A DNA stretch of 64,000 nucleotides, from positions 17,573 to 81,572 of the forward strand of contig JAAYLX010000025.1 in NCBI GenBank assembly GCA_012521705.1. The letters are read 5' to 3'. Positions 16,163-24,207 of the stretch are shown here, piece by piece. This DNA is from Clostridiaceae bacterium. Lineage in GTDB: Bacteria; Bacillota; Clostridia; DSM-8532. The notes beneath the pieces are model-generated. The model worked only from the letters and a program-made list of their open reading frames with translations, ran no database searches and was not told the origin of the DNA. How positions within the stretch are numbered: the first letter of the stretch is position 1; every line of letters begins with the position of its first letter. A program made the translations under genes and the position numbers.

Positions 16163-17309
16163 ATGGATAATATTATTCTTTATTATACTTTCTGTATCAA
16201 TTCTATGGATATTTGGCCCTGATGCGGATGAAAATACTGCGGACGGGCATTTGTCTTTTAATGGGCAGAATACCGCTGTACCTGCCCCTTCATCTTTGGC
16301 ACCTTCCGAAAAACCTCTCTATAATTATTTTAAGGTAGAGGAACATGAGTCAGGTTTTGATCTTATTATGCATGTTATAGAACTTGACCTTTCCAATCCC
16401 CTGCTTGAAATAAGGCCGGTGAGTTCCCACACAACACTGTTTGGATATGAGTATCTGAGTAAGATAAATGAAAAATGGGATGCCAGGGTTTCTATAAATG
16501 GCGGATTCTCGCATACTGACGGGCTTTTGGGTGGAATGTATGCCATAGAAAATGAATTATATGTTCCCGCTACAGGAATGTATCCTGTTCTGTTCAAGGA
16601 AAATGACAAAGTTTTTATCAAAGACGCATCAACCAGGGTATGGATTGAAGGTTCTGTGAAACTTGAGAATTTCCATTTTAACAAATATCCCGATAGAGAA
16701 GGACTGTATGTTTTTACTCCGGCCTATGGTTCACAGAACAGGGTAAGACAACCTCATCTTAATATTGTTGTCTCAGGGGGAGAGGTCAGAGGAAGCTTAA
16801 TTAGTCATGACTCCTGTGAAATACCCAGGGATGGTTTTTTGATAAGTGCTATCGGGGAGAATTATAAAAAGAAATTGAAAGATATTGAAGCGGGAATGAA
16901 TCTTAAAATTGTTTTTGAGACTAATTCCGATTCGGGCAAAATTGCCGGTTTCGACTGGGCATACGAATGCGGGAGCTGGATTTTGAAAGATGGAGAGACA
17001 GTGGTTCCGGACTTTGACACCTGGGTTGGTACACTTAATGTCCGGACCCCCAGAACTGCTGTTGGATTAAAGGACGACGGAAAAATGGTCTTTGTGGTGG
17101 CAGACGGCCGCCAGAAAGGCTTGAGTGATGGCCTTACGGGTCGTGAACTTGCCGAGAGGCTTCAAAAGATGGATGTAAAAGACGCGGTATTTCTGGATGG
17201 AGGGGCTTCCTCCGAGCTGATTATAGACGGGGAAATTATAAACAGCCCGTCAGCCGGCCGGGAGAGAATGTTGGCATCGGCTTTCATCATCAGGGAAAAG
17301 ACCCAGTGA
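16152..17309 (+). CDS. Phosphodiester glycosidase family protein (NAGPA/DUF2233)
   Basis: A protein of about 385 residues with one N-terminal signal or anchor helix (WIILFFIILSVSILWIFG) and an extracellular NAGPA-like domain. The domain has RVSINGGFSHTDG early and FLDGGASSELIIDG, then NSPSAGRERMLASAFII near the end, as in phosphodiester glycosidases that release sugars from phosphodiester links. The start is placed at GTG 16152 because GGAG stands about 10 bases upstream; ATG 16137 is in frame but lacks a ribosome site. Either way it overlaps the rod-binding gene. Its substrate is unknown; a wall glycopolymer is a reasonable guess. Confidence 0.8.
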   Translation: MKNKWIILFFIILSVSILWIFGPDADENTADGHLSFNGQNTAVPAPSSLAPSEKPLYNYFKVEEHESGFDLIMHVIELDLSNPLLEIRPVSSHTTLFGYEYLSKINEKWDARVSINGGFSHTDGLLGGMYAIENELYVPATGMYPVLFKENDKVFIKDASTRVWIEGSVKLENFHFNKYPDREGLYVFTPAYGSQNRVRQPHLNIVVSGGEVRGSLISHDSCEIPRDGFLISAIGENYKKKLKDIEAGMNLKIVFETNSDSGKIAGFDWAYECGSWILKDGETVVPDFDTWVGTLNVRTPRTAVGLKDDGKMVFVVADGRQKGLSDGLTGRELAERLQKMDVKDAVFLDGGASSELIIDGEIINSPSAGRERMLASAFIIREKTQ

Positions 17310-17359
17310 GAAGTGTAAAGTTTAAATGTCCATGTTGCTACTTTTATCTGGGGCAATAG

Positions 17360-17425
17360 CAGACAATCAGACTTTGAGACTTACAGCTTTCCTGAGCCGA
17401 GGACGTGAAAAGGCTAATTGTCTGA
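17360..17425. repeat. Dispersed inverted-repeat element, copy B
   Basis: CAGACAAT (about 17362) and ATTGTCTG (about 17417) form the ends. Inside lies TTACAGCTTTCCTGAGCCGAGGACG, which differs at one base from TTACAGCTTTCCTAAGCCGAGGACG at about 58940. GCCGAGGACGTGAAAA also matches the reverse complement of copy A near 492-507. Confidence 0.6.
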
Positions 17426-17471
17426 AACAGCTGTTGATGTACCGTCATATAGCACAATTTTCCGATACACG

Positions 17472-17501
17472 TTGAATAGTATAAGTTAAATGATTTATAA
17501 T
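17472..17501 (+). promoter_or_regulatory. Promoter of ybaB-recR
   Basis: TTGAAT (17472-17477) and a perfect TATAAT (17496-17501) are separated by 18 bases, about 43 bases before the ybaB start. Confidence 0.65.
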
Positions 17502-17543
17502 GATATACAATAGCTCGAAAAACAGAAGGAGAGATAAACTTTT

Positions 17544-17894
17544 ATGGCAAAGCACGGATTTCCCAGAGGTATGGGGATGGGCGGAAATTTAAACAACCTT
17601 ATGAAGCAGGCCCAGAAAATGCAGGAGCAAATGCTGAAGGCTCAGGAAGAGCTTGCTGAAAAGACAGTGGAAGCCACAGTCGGTGGCGGGGCTGTAACAG
17701 TAGTAGCCACCGGTGCAAAAGAAATAAAAGAAATTCGTATTTCCAAAGAAGCAGTTGATCCCGATGATGTGGAGACATTGCAGGATCTTGTTCTTGCGGC
17801 TGTTAATGAGGCTTTGAGACAGGCCGATGAACTTGCTAAAAATATGATGGGTGGCCTTACCGGAGGCTTAGGCAATATCCCGGGACTATTCTAA
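17544..17894 (+). CDS. Nucleoid-associated protein YbaB/EbfC family
   Basis: A 116-residue small DNA-binding protein. The N-terminus is Gly/Met-rich, then [20 protein letters not shown] begins the helical tweezers fold, followed by the [20 protein letters not shown] beta core and a Gly-rich tail. It binds DNA as a dimer and sits next to recR in most Firmicutes. Here the usual upstream dnaX is missing, and the pair has its own promoter at 17472. AAGGAG precedes the ATG. The recR start follows by 3 bases. Confidence 0.93.
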   Translation: MAKHGFPRGMGMGGNLNNLMKQAQKMQEQMLKAQEELAEKTVEATVGGGAVTVVATGAKEIKEIRISKEAVDPDDVETLQDLVLAAVNEALRQADELAKNMMGGLTGGLGNIPGLF

Positions 17895-17897
17895 GTT

Positions 17898-18497
17898 ATG
17901 GATCAATTTGCATTACCAGTACAAAAACTAATTGAAGAATTTGAAAAGCTGCCGGGCATTGGTCGAAAGACAGCCCAGCGGCTTGCTTTTCATGTCCTGA
18001 ATTTACCTGAAGAAAGGGTTACGGGGTTTGCAAAAGCACTTGTAGAGGCCAAGCGGAAGACAACCTCATGTTCTGTCTGCGGGAATCTTACCGATGTTGA
18101 TCCATGCCGTATTTGCTCGTCAGCAAAACGTGACCACAGCGTTATCTGCGTTGTCCAGAGCGCGAGGGATGTGGCTGCAATGGAGAGAATCCGGGAGTTC
18201 AGAGGAGTGTACCATGTCCTTAACGGGCTCATTTCTCCACTGGATGGCACAGGGCCTGATGATATTAACATAAAGTCGCTTATAAAGCGTGTGGCTCATG
18301 AAAAAATAAAGGAAGTAATTCTTGCCACAAGCCCCACTGTAGAAGGGGAAGCAACCGCGGTATATATTTCAAAAATACTCAAGCCCATGGGCGTCAGAAC
18401 CACAAGAATAGCCCAGGGGATTGCGGTCGGCGGTGACCTTGAATACGCAGACGAGATAACACTGTACAAATCCCTGGAAGGCAGAAGGGAAATATAG
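17898..18497 (+). CDS. recR: Recombination protein RecR
   Basis: A 199-residue RecFOR-pathway protein that helps load RecA at gaps. The helix-hairpin-helix [17 protein letters not shown] is followed by a four-Cys zinc finger ([16 protein letters not shown], about residues 58-73). A Toprim domain follows ([42 protein letters not shown]). The length is normal for the family. It is coupled to ybaB. Confidence 0.96.
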   Translation: MDQFALPVQKLIEEFEKLPGIGRKTAQRLAFHVLNLPEERVTGFAKALVEAKRKTTSCSVCGNLTDVDPCRICSSAKRDHSVICVVQSARDVAAMERIREFRGVYHVLNGLISPLDGTGPDDINIKSLIKRVAHEKIKEVILATSPTVEGEATAVYISKILKPMGVRTTRIAQGIAVGGDLEYADEITLYKSLEGRREI

Positions 18498-18661
18498 TTT
18501 TGTTATGTAATCTGTCTGTTTACACATCTTTCAATCATAGGATTTAGCAGGAAACCACAGGGAAAAGGAAAAAGAATTGCCTTGGAACTATGGTTTTTTA
18601 TTATATTACCGATGTTATTTACGTATGTTAATGTGATAATTGAAATTAAGGAGCTGATTCT

Positions 18662-19033
18662 ATGGCAAAAAGAATAAGGGTTAAACCGAGTAAGCCGATG
18701 TCACTAATGGGCATGATTGTTGGTATTATTTTTGTGCTGATTGGATTAATCGCAGTGATTCCCAATTTCGGCATATTCGGTATATTCTGGACCACTATAG
18801 CCATTGGTGTCACAGGATATCAAGCCTACAACTTTTTTGGTGAAAAAGGCATTTCCTCATGGGAGATAGACATAGACAACGGTTACAATGAAGAGAAGAA
18901 TATTACGACAACAACTGCAAACAGTGATTTTGAATCAAGGCTTAGAAAACTGAACAGACTTAAGGAAGATGGTTTGATAACTGAAGAAGAATTCCTGAAA
19001 AAGCGTGAGGAAATTATGCGGGAAAAGTGGTAG
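18662..19033 (+). CDS. Small membrane protein with C-terminal SHOCT motif
   Basis: A 123-residue protein. Two hydrophobic segments (about 15-35 and 40-60) are followed by a polar linker and a C-terminal SHOCT motif (LRKLNRLKEDGLITEEEFLKKREEIM), a short oligomerisation module often found at protein ends. AAGGAG stands upstream of the ATG. Function unknown. The 164 bases before it show no convincing promoter or terminator. Confidence 0.8.
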   Translation: MAKRIRVKPSKPMSLMGMIVGIIFVLIGLIAVIPNFGIFGIFWTTIAIGVTGYQAYNFFGEKGISSWEIDIDNGYNEEKNITTTTANSDFESRLRKLNRLKEDGLITEEEFLKKREEIMREKW

Positions 19034-19079
19034 AAAGAGACAAAATCAGAGTTATAATGGGCATACCGGCACTGAAACG

Positions 19080-19088
19080 TGATATAAT
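19080..19088 (+). promoter_or_regulatory. Extended -10 promoter of galU
   Basis: TGATATAAT gives a perfect TATAAT with the TGn extension; the -35 is poor. It lies about 30 bases before the galU ATG. Confidence 0.5.
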
Positions 19089-19118
19089 GAAACTAAAATA
19101 AATAATGAGGTTTTTTCT

Positions 19119-19991
19119 ATGAAAGTCAGAAAGGCAATTATTCCGGCAGCCGGATTAGGCACACGTTTTCTTCCTGCGACCAAGGCACAGCCAAAAGAAA
19201 TGCTGCCCATAGTTGATAAACCCACAATTCAGTACATTATAGAAGAGGCAATCGCCTCGGGCATTGAGAGCATACTTATTATTACAGGACGCGGAAAGCG
19301 CGCCATTGAAGACCATTTTGACAGATCCCTCGAACTTGAGGATGAATTGAGGAAAAAGAATAAAGAAGAGCTTCTGTCTCAAATCCAACAGATCGCTGAC
19401 CTTGCAGACATCCATTACATCCGCCAGAAAGAAGCAAAGGGTCTTGGACACGCGATTTACTGTGCCCGCAACTTTATCGGCAACGAACCGTTTGCTATTC
19501 TTCTTGGTGACGACATCGTAGATTCTGAAAAACCCTGTCTCAAACAGATGATGGAGGTCTATTCCGAGTACAAAACATCCATTTTGGGCGTGCAACATGT
19601 AAGTATGGAAGATGTGGAAAAGTACGGGATTGTCGCAGGCAGACAAGTTGACGACCGTGTTTTCAAGGTAAACACCCTTGTTGAGAAGCCCGAAAAAGAC
19701 AAGGCTCCTTCCAATCTTGCCATACTGGGAAGGTATATTGTTACTCCGAGGCTGTTTGATTTCCTTGAAAAAGCGACACCCGGAGTAAACGGAGAGATTC
19801 AGTTGACCGATTCACTATGCGATCTGGCAAAAGTGGAACCCATGTATGCCTATGATTTCATTGGCAAAAGGTATGACGTGGGCAACAAAATCGGTTTTTT
19901 GCAGGCGACAGTAGAATTCGCACTAAAGAGAGAAGACCTTAAATCTGAATTTCAGGAATATCTTAAAGACATAGTCAGGAGCTTTGAATAA
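19119..19991 (+). CDS. galU: UTP-glucose-1-phosphate uridylyltransferase
   Basis: A 290-residue enzyme making UDP-glucose from UTP and glucose-1-phosphate for glycolipid and envelope polysaccharide synthesis. The nucleotidyltransferase N-terminus AIIPAAGLGTRFLPATKAQPK is intact. Further family motifs are LPIVDKPTIQYIIEEA, GLGHAIYCA, ILLGDDIV, VEKP and GEIQLTDSL. GAGG precedes the ATG. It is followed by a bidirectional terminator shared with mecA, so it is monocistronic. Confidence 0.95.
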   Translation: MKVRKAIIPAAGLGTRFLPATKAQPKEMLPIVDKPTIQYIIEEAIASGIESILIITGRGKRAIEDHFDRSLELEDELRKKNKEELLSQIQQIADLADIHYIRQKEAKGLGHAIYCARNFIGNEPFAILLGDDIVDSEKPCLKQMMEVYSEYKTSILGVQHVSMEDVEKYGIVAGRQVDDRVFKVNTLVEKPEKDKAPSNLAILGRYIVTPRLFDFLEKATPGVNGEIQLTDSLCDLAKVEPMYAYDFIGKRYDVGNKIGFLQATVEFALKREDLKSEFQEYLKDIVRSFE

Positions 19992-20120
19992 CAAAGGGTT
20001 TATAAAGATAAAAGACAAGGACAAAAACGAGGTTCAGATAAAAAAGAAAGCAAAGAAAAAGTGCTCCGGATAAATAATGACTTTGAAAAAAAGTACTTTT
20101 ATAAAGAAAATTATAAATTA

Positions 20121-20157
20121 AAAAAGGCAACGCCAAACTAAGCGTTGCCTTTTATTA
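20121..20157. terminator. Bidirectional terminator between galU and mecA
   Basis: AAAGGCAACGC pairs with GCGTTGCCTTT and has A and T runs on either side, so it can serve both converging genes. The 130 bases between galU and this hairpin show only a lysine-rich open stretch without a start signal. Confidence 0.85.
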
Positions 20158-20206
20158 TCTGTCACAATTTTAATCCAGGAGTTTGAGTCCTTCTGATTTA
20201 AAGCCC

Positions 20207-20830
20207 TCAGAATCTTGCAAAGAACTCAACTGCGTTTTCTTTAACTATAAGTTTCCCGTACTCGTTAAGGTAGCCTTCAAAGAAGTCCACATTCTGCATC
20301 CTGTCTGCATATTCGCTCATTATTCCATAGAAGCGGCTTTCATTTTTGATGTTGCCTTCTATGGAGGAGAGTATAAGGTAATAGGTACCTTCATGGTTTA
20401 TGACCCTGCTTCTGCCCGTGTAAAGAGGCGCTATCTGAGCGCAAAGCGCACACAGCTCATCGAAGCCCTCGATGGCGTATATAAGCATTGTGGAGCAGAT
20501 TGATGCAGTCTTTTTCTTTGAAACAAGCTCCTTTCTCCTGTATCTGTTTTTGATGAACTTATGGATGGATTCAAAATCGTTCTCTTCGTCAACCCGGGTG
20601 ATGGTGATAACAAAACCATGATCCACATCAGAAACAGCTTCTATGCAAAGCTGGGACTCATGTGCATCAAAACCCAGCTCGAGTTCGGCCTGCTCCATAA
20701 GATCCCAAAACAGTTCCTGGGTCTCAGGGGAATTATAGTTAAAGGTATCCAGATCTATGTCACGCTCTTCAAGATCGTCATAGGATACGAATATTCTTAT
20801 TTTATTTTCGCCCACTCTTTCAATTCTCAT
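20207..20830 (-). CDS. mecA: Adaptor protein MecA
   Basis: A 207-residue ClpC adaptor that delivers substrates such as competence regulators for degradation. The N-terminal substrate-binding part starts MRIERVGENKIRIFVSYDDL, matching the MecA/YpbH start. An acidic linker leads to the C-terminal ClpC-binding domain (FEGYLNEYGKLIVKENAVEFFARF region). It is transcribed against its neighbours. A weak purine-rich site (AAGGGA) lies before the start. Confidence 0.88.
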   Translation of the reverse strand: MRIERVGENKIRIFVSYDDLEERDIDLDTFNYNSPETQELFWDLMEQAELELGFDAHESQLCIEAVSDVDHGFVITITRVDEENDFESIHKFIKNRYRRKELVSKKKTASICSTMLIYAIEGFDELCALCAQIAPLYTGRSRVINHEGTYYLILSSIEGNIKNESRFYGIMSEYADRMQNVDFFEGYLNEYGKLIVKENAVEFFARF

Positions 20831-21146
20831 TTTTATAGTCCCTTTTCTTTAAATTCCGTGTAAACGGATGAAAATCAAGTTATTGGCTTAATTACCAGTC
20901 TTAACTGGACAATCTGCCATTATCTTGATATATATTATACTTATAGTATCGTCAAAAGAGAAGTAACAAATTATGCATTTATATTATATTCATGTACCAA
21001 AATAAGTTGTATGATTATAAAGTTATAAACTTTATATATTCCATACCGACTTTTGTAAGTGTATAATTTAATTGTATTTTTATTTTTATATTACATATTA
21101 TATTTACCCAATTTCCCGACGGAAATAATTTACGTTTGAGGTTGCT
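20831..21146. other. AT-rich divergent intergenic region (mecA / maf)
   Basis: These 316 bases are very AT-rich. The plus strand has TATAAT at 21062-21067 with a weak -35 (TTCCAT, 17 bases upstream) that could drive maf. The minus strand has TTGACG around 20950 that could drive mecA. A short palindrome (ATAAAGTTATAAACTTTAT) lies near 21020. No gene is seen. Confidence 0.4.
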
Positions 21147-21761
21147 ATGTTAAAACTTGTATTGGCATCGGAATCACCGCGCAGAATAGAGTTGCTGAAA
21201 CAGATAGGGATTGATTTTGACATAATACCGGCAAACATAGACGAAAGCCCGAAAGAATTTGCTGAAGCCGGGAAATACGCAATGGAGATGTCCCGGAGAA
21301 AAGCTCTGTCTGTTGCAGAAGATATTCGCACGAAAGTTTCCGGCGGGACATTGGTGCTCGGCGCAGATACGATAGTAGCCGTGGATGGCCTAATTCTTGG
21401 CAAGCCGGCTGATAGCGCTGATGCAGAACATATGTTAAAATTACTTGAAAACAAATGGCATGAGGTAATAACGGGAATTACCCTGGTTCAGACTTCAAAT
21501 TTGGAAATAATATCGGATATGGAAGTAACCCGGGTAAAATTCTCAGCCTATCCCGAAGGGTTTCTTGCCCGCTATATAGCATCAGGGGAGCCTTTTGACA
21601 AAGCAGGGGGATATGGGATCCAGGGCCTGGGAAGCCTCATGGTGGAACGGATTGAAGGATGCTACTTCAATGTAATGGGGCTGCCACTTTTCAGGCTCTC
21701 AAGAATACTGGAGAGACAGGGACATGAGGTTTTATCCTGGATGAAAGCATTAGATATATAA
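21147..21761 (+). CDS. maf: Maf-family nucleoside triphosphate pyrophosphatase
   Basis: A 204-residue house-cleaning pyrophosphatase active on dTTP, UTP and modified nucleotides, linked to septum formation. The family N-terminus [18 protein letters not shown] is followed by [28 protein letters not shown] and the [14 protein letters not shown] loop (here [13 protein letters not shown]). All catalytic acidic residues appear present. The next gene is mreB, an order common in Firmicutes. Confidence 0.94.
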   Translation: MLKLVLASESPRRIELLKQIGIDFDIIPANIDESPKEFAEAGKYAMEMSRRKALSVAEDIRTKVSGGTLVLGADTIVAVDGLILGKPADSADAEHMLKLLENKWHEVITGITLVQTSNLEIISDMEVTRVKFSAYPEGFLARYIASGEPFDKAGGYGIQGLGSLMVERIEGCYFNVMGLPLFRLSRILERQGHEVLSWMKALDI

Positions 21762-21814
21762 TTTTTGACATAATACAGAACGAAAGAAAACTTGATAAGG
21801 AGAGAAATAAAAAC

Positions 21815-22834
21815 ATGGCACTTTTTTCAAAAGAAATTGGAATTGATCTTGGTACAGCAAATACACTGGTTTATCTTAAGGGGAAGGGTATAATACTGCG
21901 TGAGCCATCAGTTGTGGCTGTCAATAACAGTACCGGACAGATTTTGGCGGTAGGTCTTGAAGCAAAGGAAATGATCGGCAGGACCCCGGGCAACATTACT
22001 GCAATTCGCCCGTTGAAAGATGGTGTTATTGCCGATTTCGAGACAACTCAGGGTATGCTTAAATACTTTATTAAGAAGGCCATCGGCAACAATCCTTTTG
22101 TTCGCCCAAGGGTTATTATATGTGTTCCTTCAGGGGTCACTGAAGTTGAAAAAAGAGCTGTTGTGGATTCTGCAATATCTGCCGGAGCAAAAGAAGCATA
22201 TCTCATTGAAGAGCCCATGGCCTCTGCAATAGGCGGCGGCCTTCCTGTTGCTGAGCCTTCAGGAAGCATGGTGGTTGATATAGGCGGCGGAACAAGCGAA
22301 GTTGCCGTTATTTCACTGGGCGGTATTGTTGTAAGCCGCTCTCTCAGAATTGGCGGAGACGAATTCGACGAAGCAATAATTTCATATATTAAAAAAGAAT
22401 ACAATTTGATGATAGGTGAAAGAACTGCCGAAGCCATCAAGCTCAAGATAGGTTCCGCATACCCGCTTGAGGAGGAGGAAACCTACAATGTAAGCGGTCG
22501 TGACCTTGTCACAGGGCTTCCGAAGGAACTTGCAATTTCCAGCATGGAAATTCGCGAAGCATTAAAGGAACCTGTATGCGCAGTAATTGACTCCATAAAG
22601 CTCACCCTTGAGAAGACGCCACCTGAACTTGCGTCAGATATTATGGAACGCGGAATTATGCTGGCAGGCGGCGGTGCTTTCTTAAAGGGACTGGACAAAC
22701 TTATCAGTGAGGAGACCGGAATACCTGTATTTATGGCGGAACATCCCCTGGACTGTGTCGCATTGGGCACAGGTAAAGTGCTGGAGGAGCTCGACACTTT
22801 AAGTACAGTGCTTCTGACTTCAAGAAGAAAGTAA
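21815..22834 (+). CDS. mreB: Rod shape-determining protein MreB
   Basis: A 339-residue bacterial actin organising lateral wall synthesis with MreC, MreD, RodA and PBP2. Actin motifs are [37 protein letters not shown] and [17 protein letters not shown] precedes the ATG. It heads the mreB-mreC-mreD-PBP2 operon, with spacings of 16 and 10 bases and a 4-base overlap. It is clearly related to mbl at 12695 but has a shorter C-terminus. Confidence 0.96.
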   Translation: MALFSKEIGIDLGTANTLVYLKGKGIILREPSVVAVNNSTGQILAVGLEAKEMIGRTPGNITAIRPLKDGVIADFETTQGMLKYFIKKAIGNNPFVRPRVIICVPSGVTEVEKRAVVDSAISAGAKEAYLIEEPMASAIGGGLPVAEPSGSMVVDIGGGTSEVAVISLGGIVVSRSLRIGGDEFDEAIISYIKKEYNLMIGERTAEAIKLKIGSAYPLEEEETYNVSGRDLVTGLPKELAISSMEIREALKEPVCAVIDSIKLTLEKTPPELASDIMERGIMLAGGGAFLKGLDKLISEETGIPVFMAEHPLDCVALGTGKVLEELDTLSTVLLTSRRK

Positions 22835-22850
22835 GAGGAGGATTCTTTTT

Positions 22851-23675
22851 TTGAGAAGGATCTTTACCAACAAGATTTTTGTGTTTTCATTGATCGTTGT
22901 ACTTCTTCTTACTCTGGCTGCTGTGTCCTACAATGAAAAGAATGGTGTCAACGTCATTAGCAATATAATAAGCATACCGGCTGTTCCTTTCCAGAAGGCA
23001 GTTACTTTCATGGATGAAAAAATCAGCGATTTCTTTGGCTATTTTGAAGATATCAAAAAGACCAAGGCTGAGAATGAAGAACTCAGACAGAGAATAAACG
23101 AGCTTGAACAGGAAATTCTGGATATAGAAAAACTTAAAAAGGAAAACAGGGAACTCAGGGATGTATTAAACTATAAGAATCAATATGAAGAATACGAGTT
23201 CCTGGGTTCAAGCATTATTGCCAAAGACCCGGGCAACTGGTTTGATGTATTTACAATCGACAGGGGAAGCAAGGACCAAATAACAGTGGACTCCCCTGTT
23301 GTTACTGCTTATGGACTTGTTGGAAGAATATCAAAAATTGACGCCTTTTCTTCCAAAGTCGTATCTATTATTGACATGGACAGTACTGTAAGTGCCCGTC
23401 TCTCTAAATCCAGGGATCTGATTGTTGTCAGAGGTGACTTGGAACTTAGAAACCAGGGACAATGCAGGGCCGATTACATACCACCCGATGCTGATGTGCA
23501 GCCGGGGGATACGGTTGAGACTTCAGGCATTGGAGGCATTTTCCCGAAAGGCATAGTCATCGGCAAAGTAGTAAAAGTTGTCAAGAATGAAGGACAGTAC
23601 GATTCATATGCTATTATTGAACCGGTGGTAGACTTTAAGAGGCTGGAGGAAGTTATAGTACTGAAAAAGAAATAA
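22851..23675 (+). CDS. mreC: Rod shape-determining protein MreC
   Basis: A 274-residue bitopic membrane scaffold. One N-terminal membrane helix (KIFVFSLIVVLLLTLAAVSY) is followed by a periplasm-side coiled coil (about 60-105, rich in Glu/Lys/Leu heptads) and the double beta-barrel domain (GNWFDVFTIDRGSKDQI; ETSGIGGIFPKGIVIGKV). It begins at TTG 22851 with GAGGAGG upstream. It links cytoplasmic MreB to the wall enzymes. Confidence 0.94.
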   Translation: MRRIFTNKIFVFSLIVVLLLTLAAVSYNEKNGVNVISNIISIPAVPFQKAVTFMDEKISDFFGYFEDIKKTKAENEELRQRINELEQEILDIEKLKKENRELRDVLNYKNQYEEYEFLGSSIIAKDPGNWFDVFTIDRGSKDQITVDSPVVTAYGLVGRISKIDAFSSKVVSIIDMDSTVSARLSKSRDLIVVRGDLELRNQGQCRADYIPPDADVQPGDTVETSGIGGIFPKGIVIGKVVKVVKNEGQYDSYAIIEPVVDFKRLEEVIVLKKK

Positions 23676-23685
23676 GAGAGGAAAA

Positions 23686-24207
23686 ATGAAGTACCGAATA
23701 TTAGCAACTTCTGTCCTGGTACTGGTGGTTGCGTTTTTACAAAGCACTATTTGCGAATACATAGAATTTTTGTCCATAAGGCCCAATCTTTTTATTGTAA
23801 TGTTGGTTATTGTCGCTTTGCTGCGAAATCCGGTTGAAAGTGCCGTAATGGGCGTCCTGTTAGGTCTTTCGTTTGACATTCTTATGGGTAAATCGCTGGG
23901 CTGGTATGGGCTTTTGTTTTTTTTGATATCAATCCCCATTTCATCGGTGAATGAAAAAATATACAGGGAAAAGTTTTTGGTTTTATTTGCCTTTACTTTT
24001 TTAAGTACATTAATTATTGAACTTATGTTTTATTTGATTATCTTTTTGTTTAAAGACTACGGCAACCTGCCCTATGTTTTTTCAAGGATTGTACTGCCGG
24101 AATCAATATATAACAGCATACTTGTATTGCCGCTGTTTGGGCCTATCTCCAAAGCATATACCTTAATTGACAGTTTCGACAGAAGGAGGAACAGGTTATC
24201 AGCATGA
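23686..24207 (+). CDS. mreD: Rod shape-determining protein MreD
   Basis: A 173-residue polytopic membrane protein with about five or six hydrophobic helices, typical of MreD. The central segment (ESAVMGVLLGLSFDILMGKSLGWYGLLF) carries the family's Gly/Asp pattern. The stop overlaps the start of the PBP2 gene by 4 bases (ATGA), indicating translational coupling. Confidence 0.9.
   Translation: MKYRILATSVLVLVVAFLQSTICEYIEFLSIRPNLFIVMLVIVALLRNPVESAVMGVLLGLSFDILMGKSLGWYGLLFFLISIPISSVNEKIYREKFLVLFAFTFLSTLIIELMFYLIIFLFKDYGNLPYVFSRIVLPESIYNSILVLPLFGPISKAYTLIDSFDRRRNRLSA

Noticed and set aside
19992..20076. Lysine-rich short peptide after galU
   Set aside because: It has no start codon with a ribosome site, and AT-rich spacer composition explains it.
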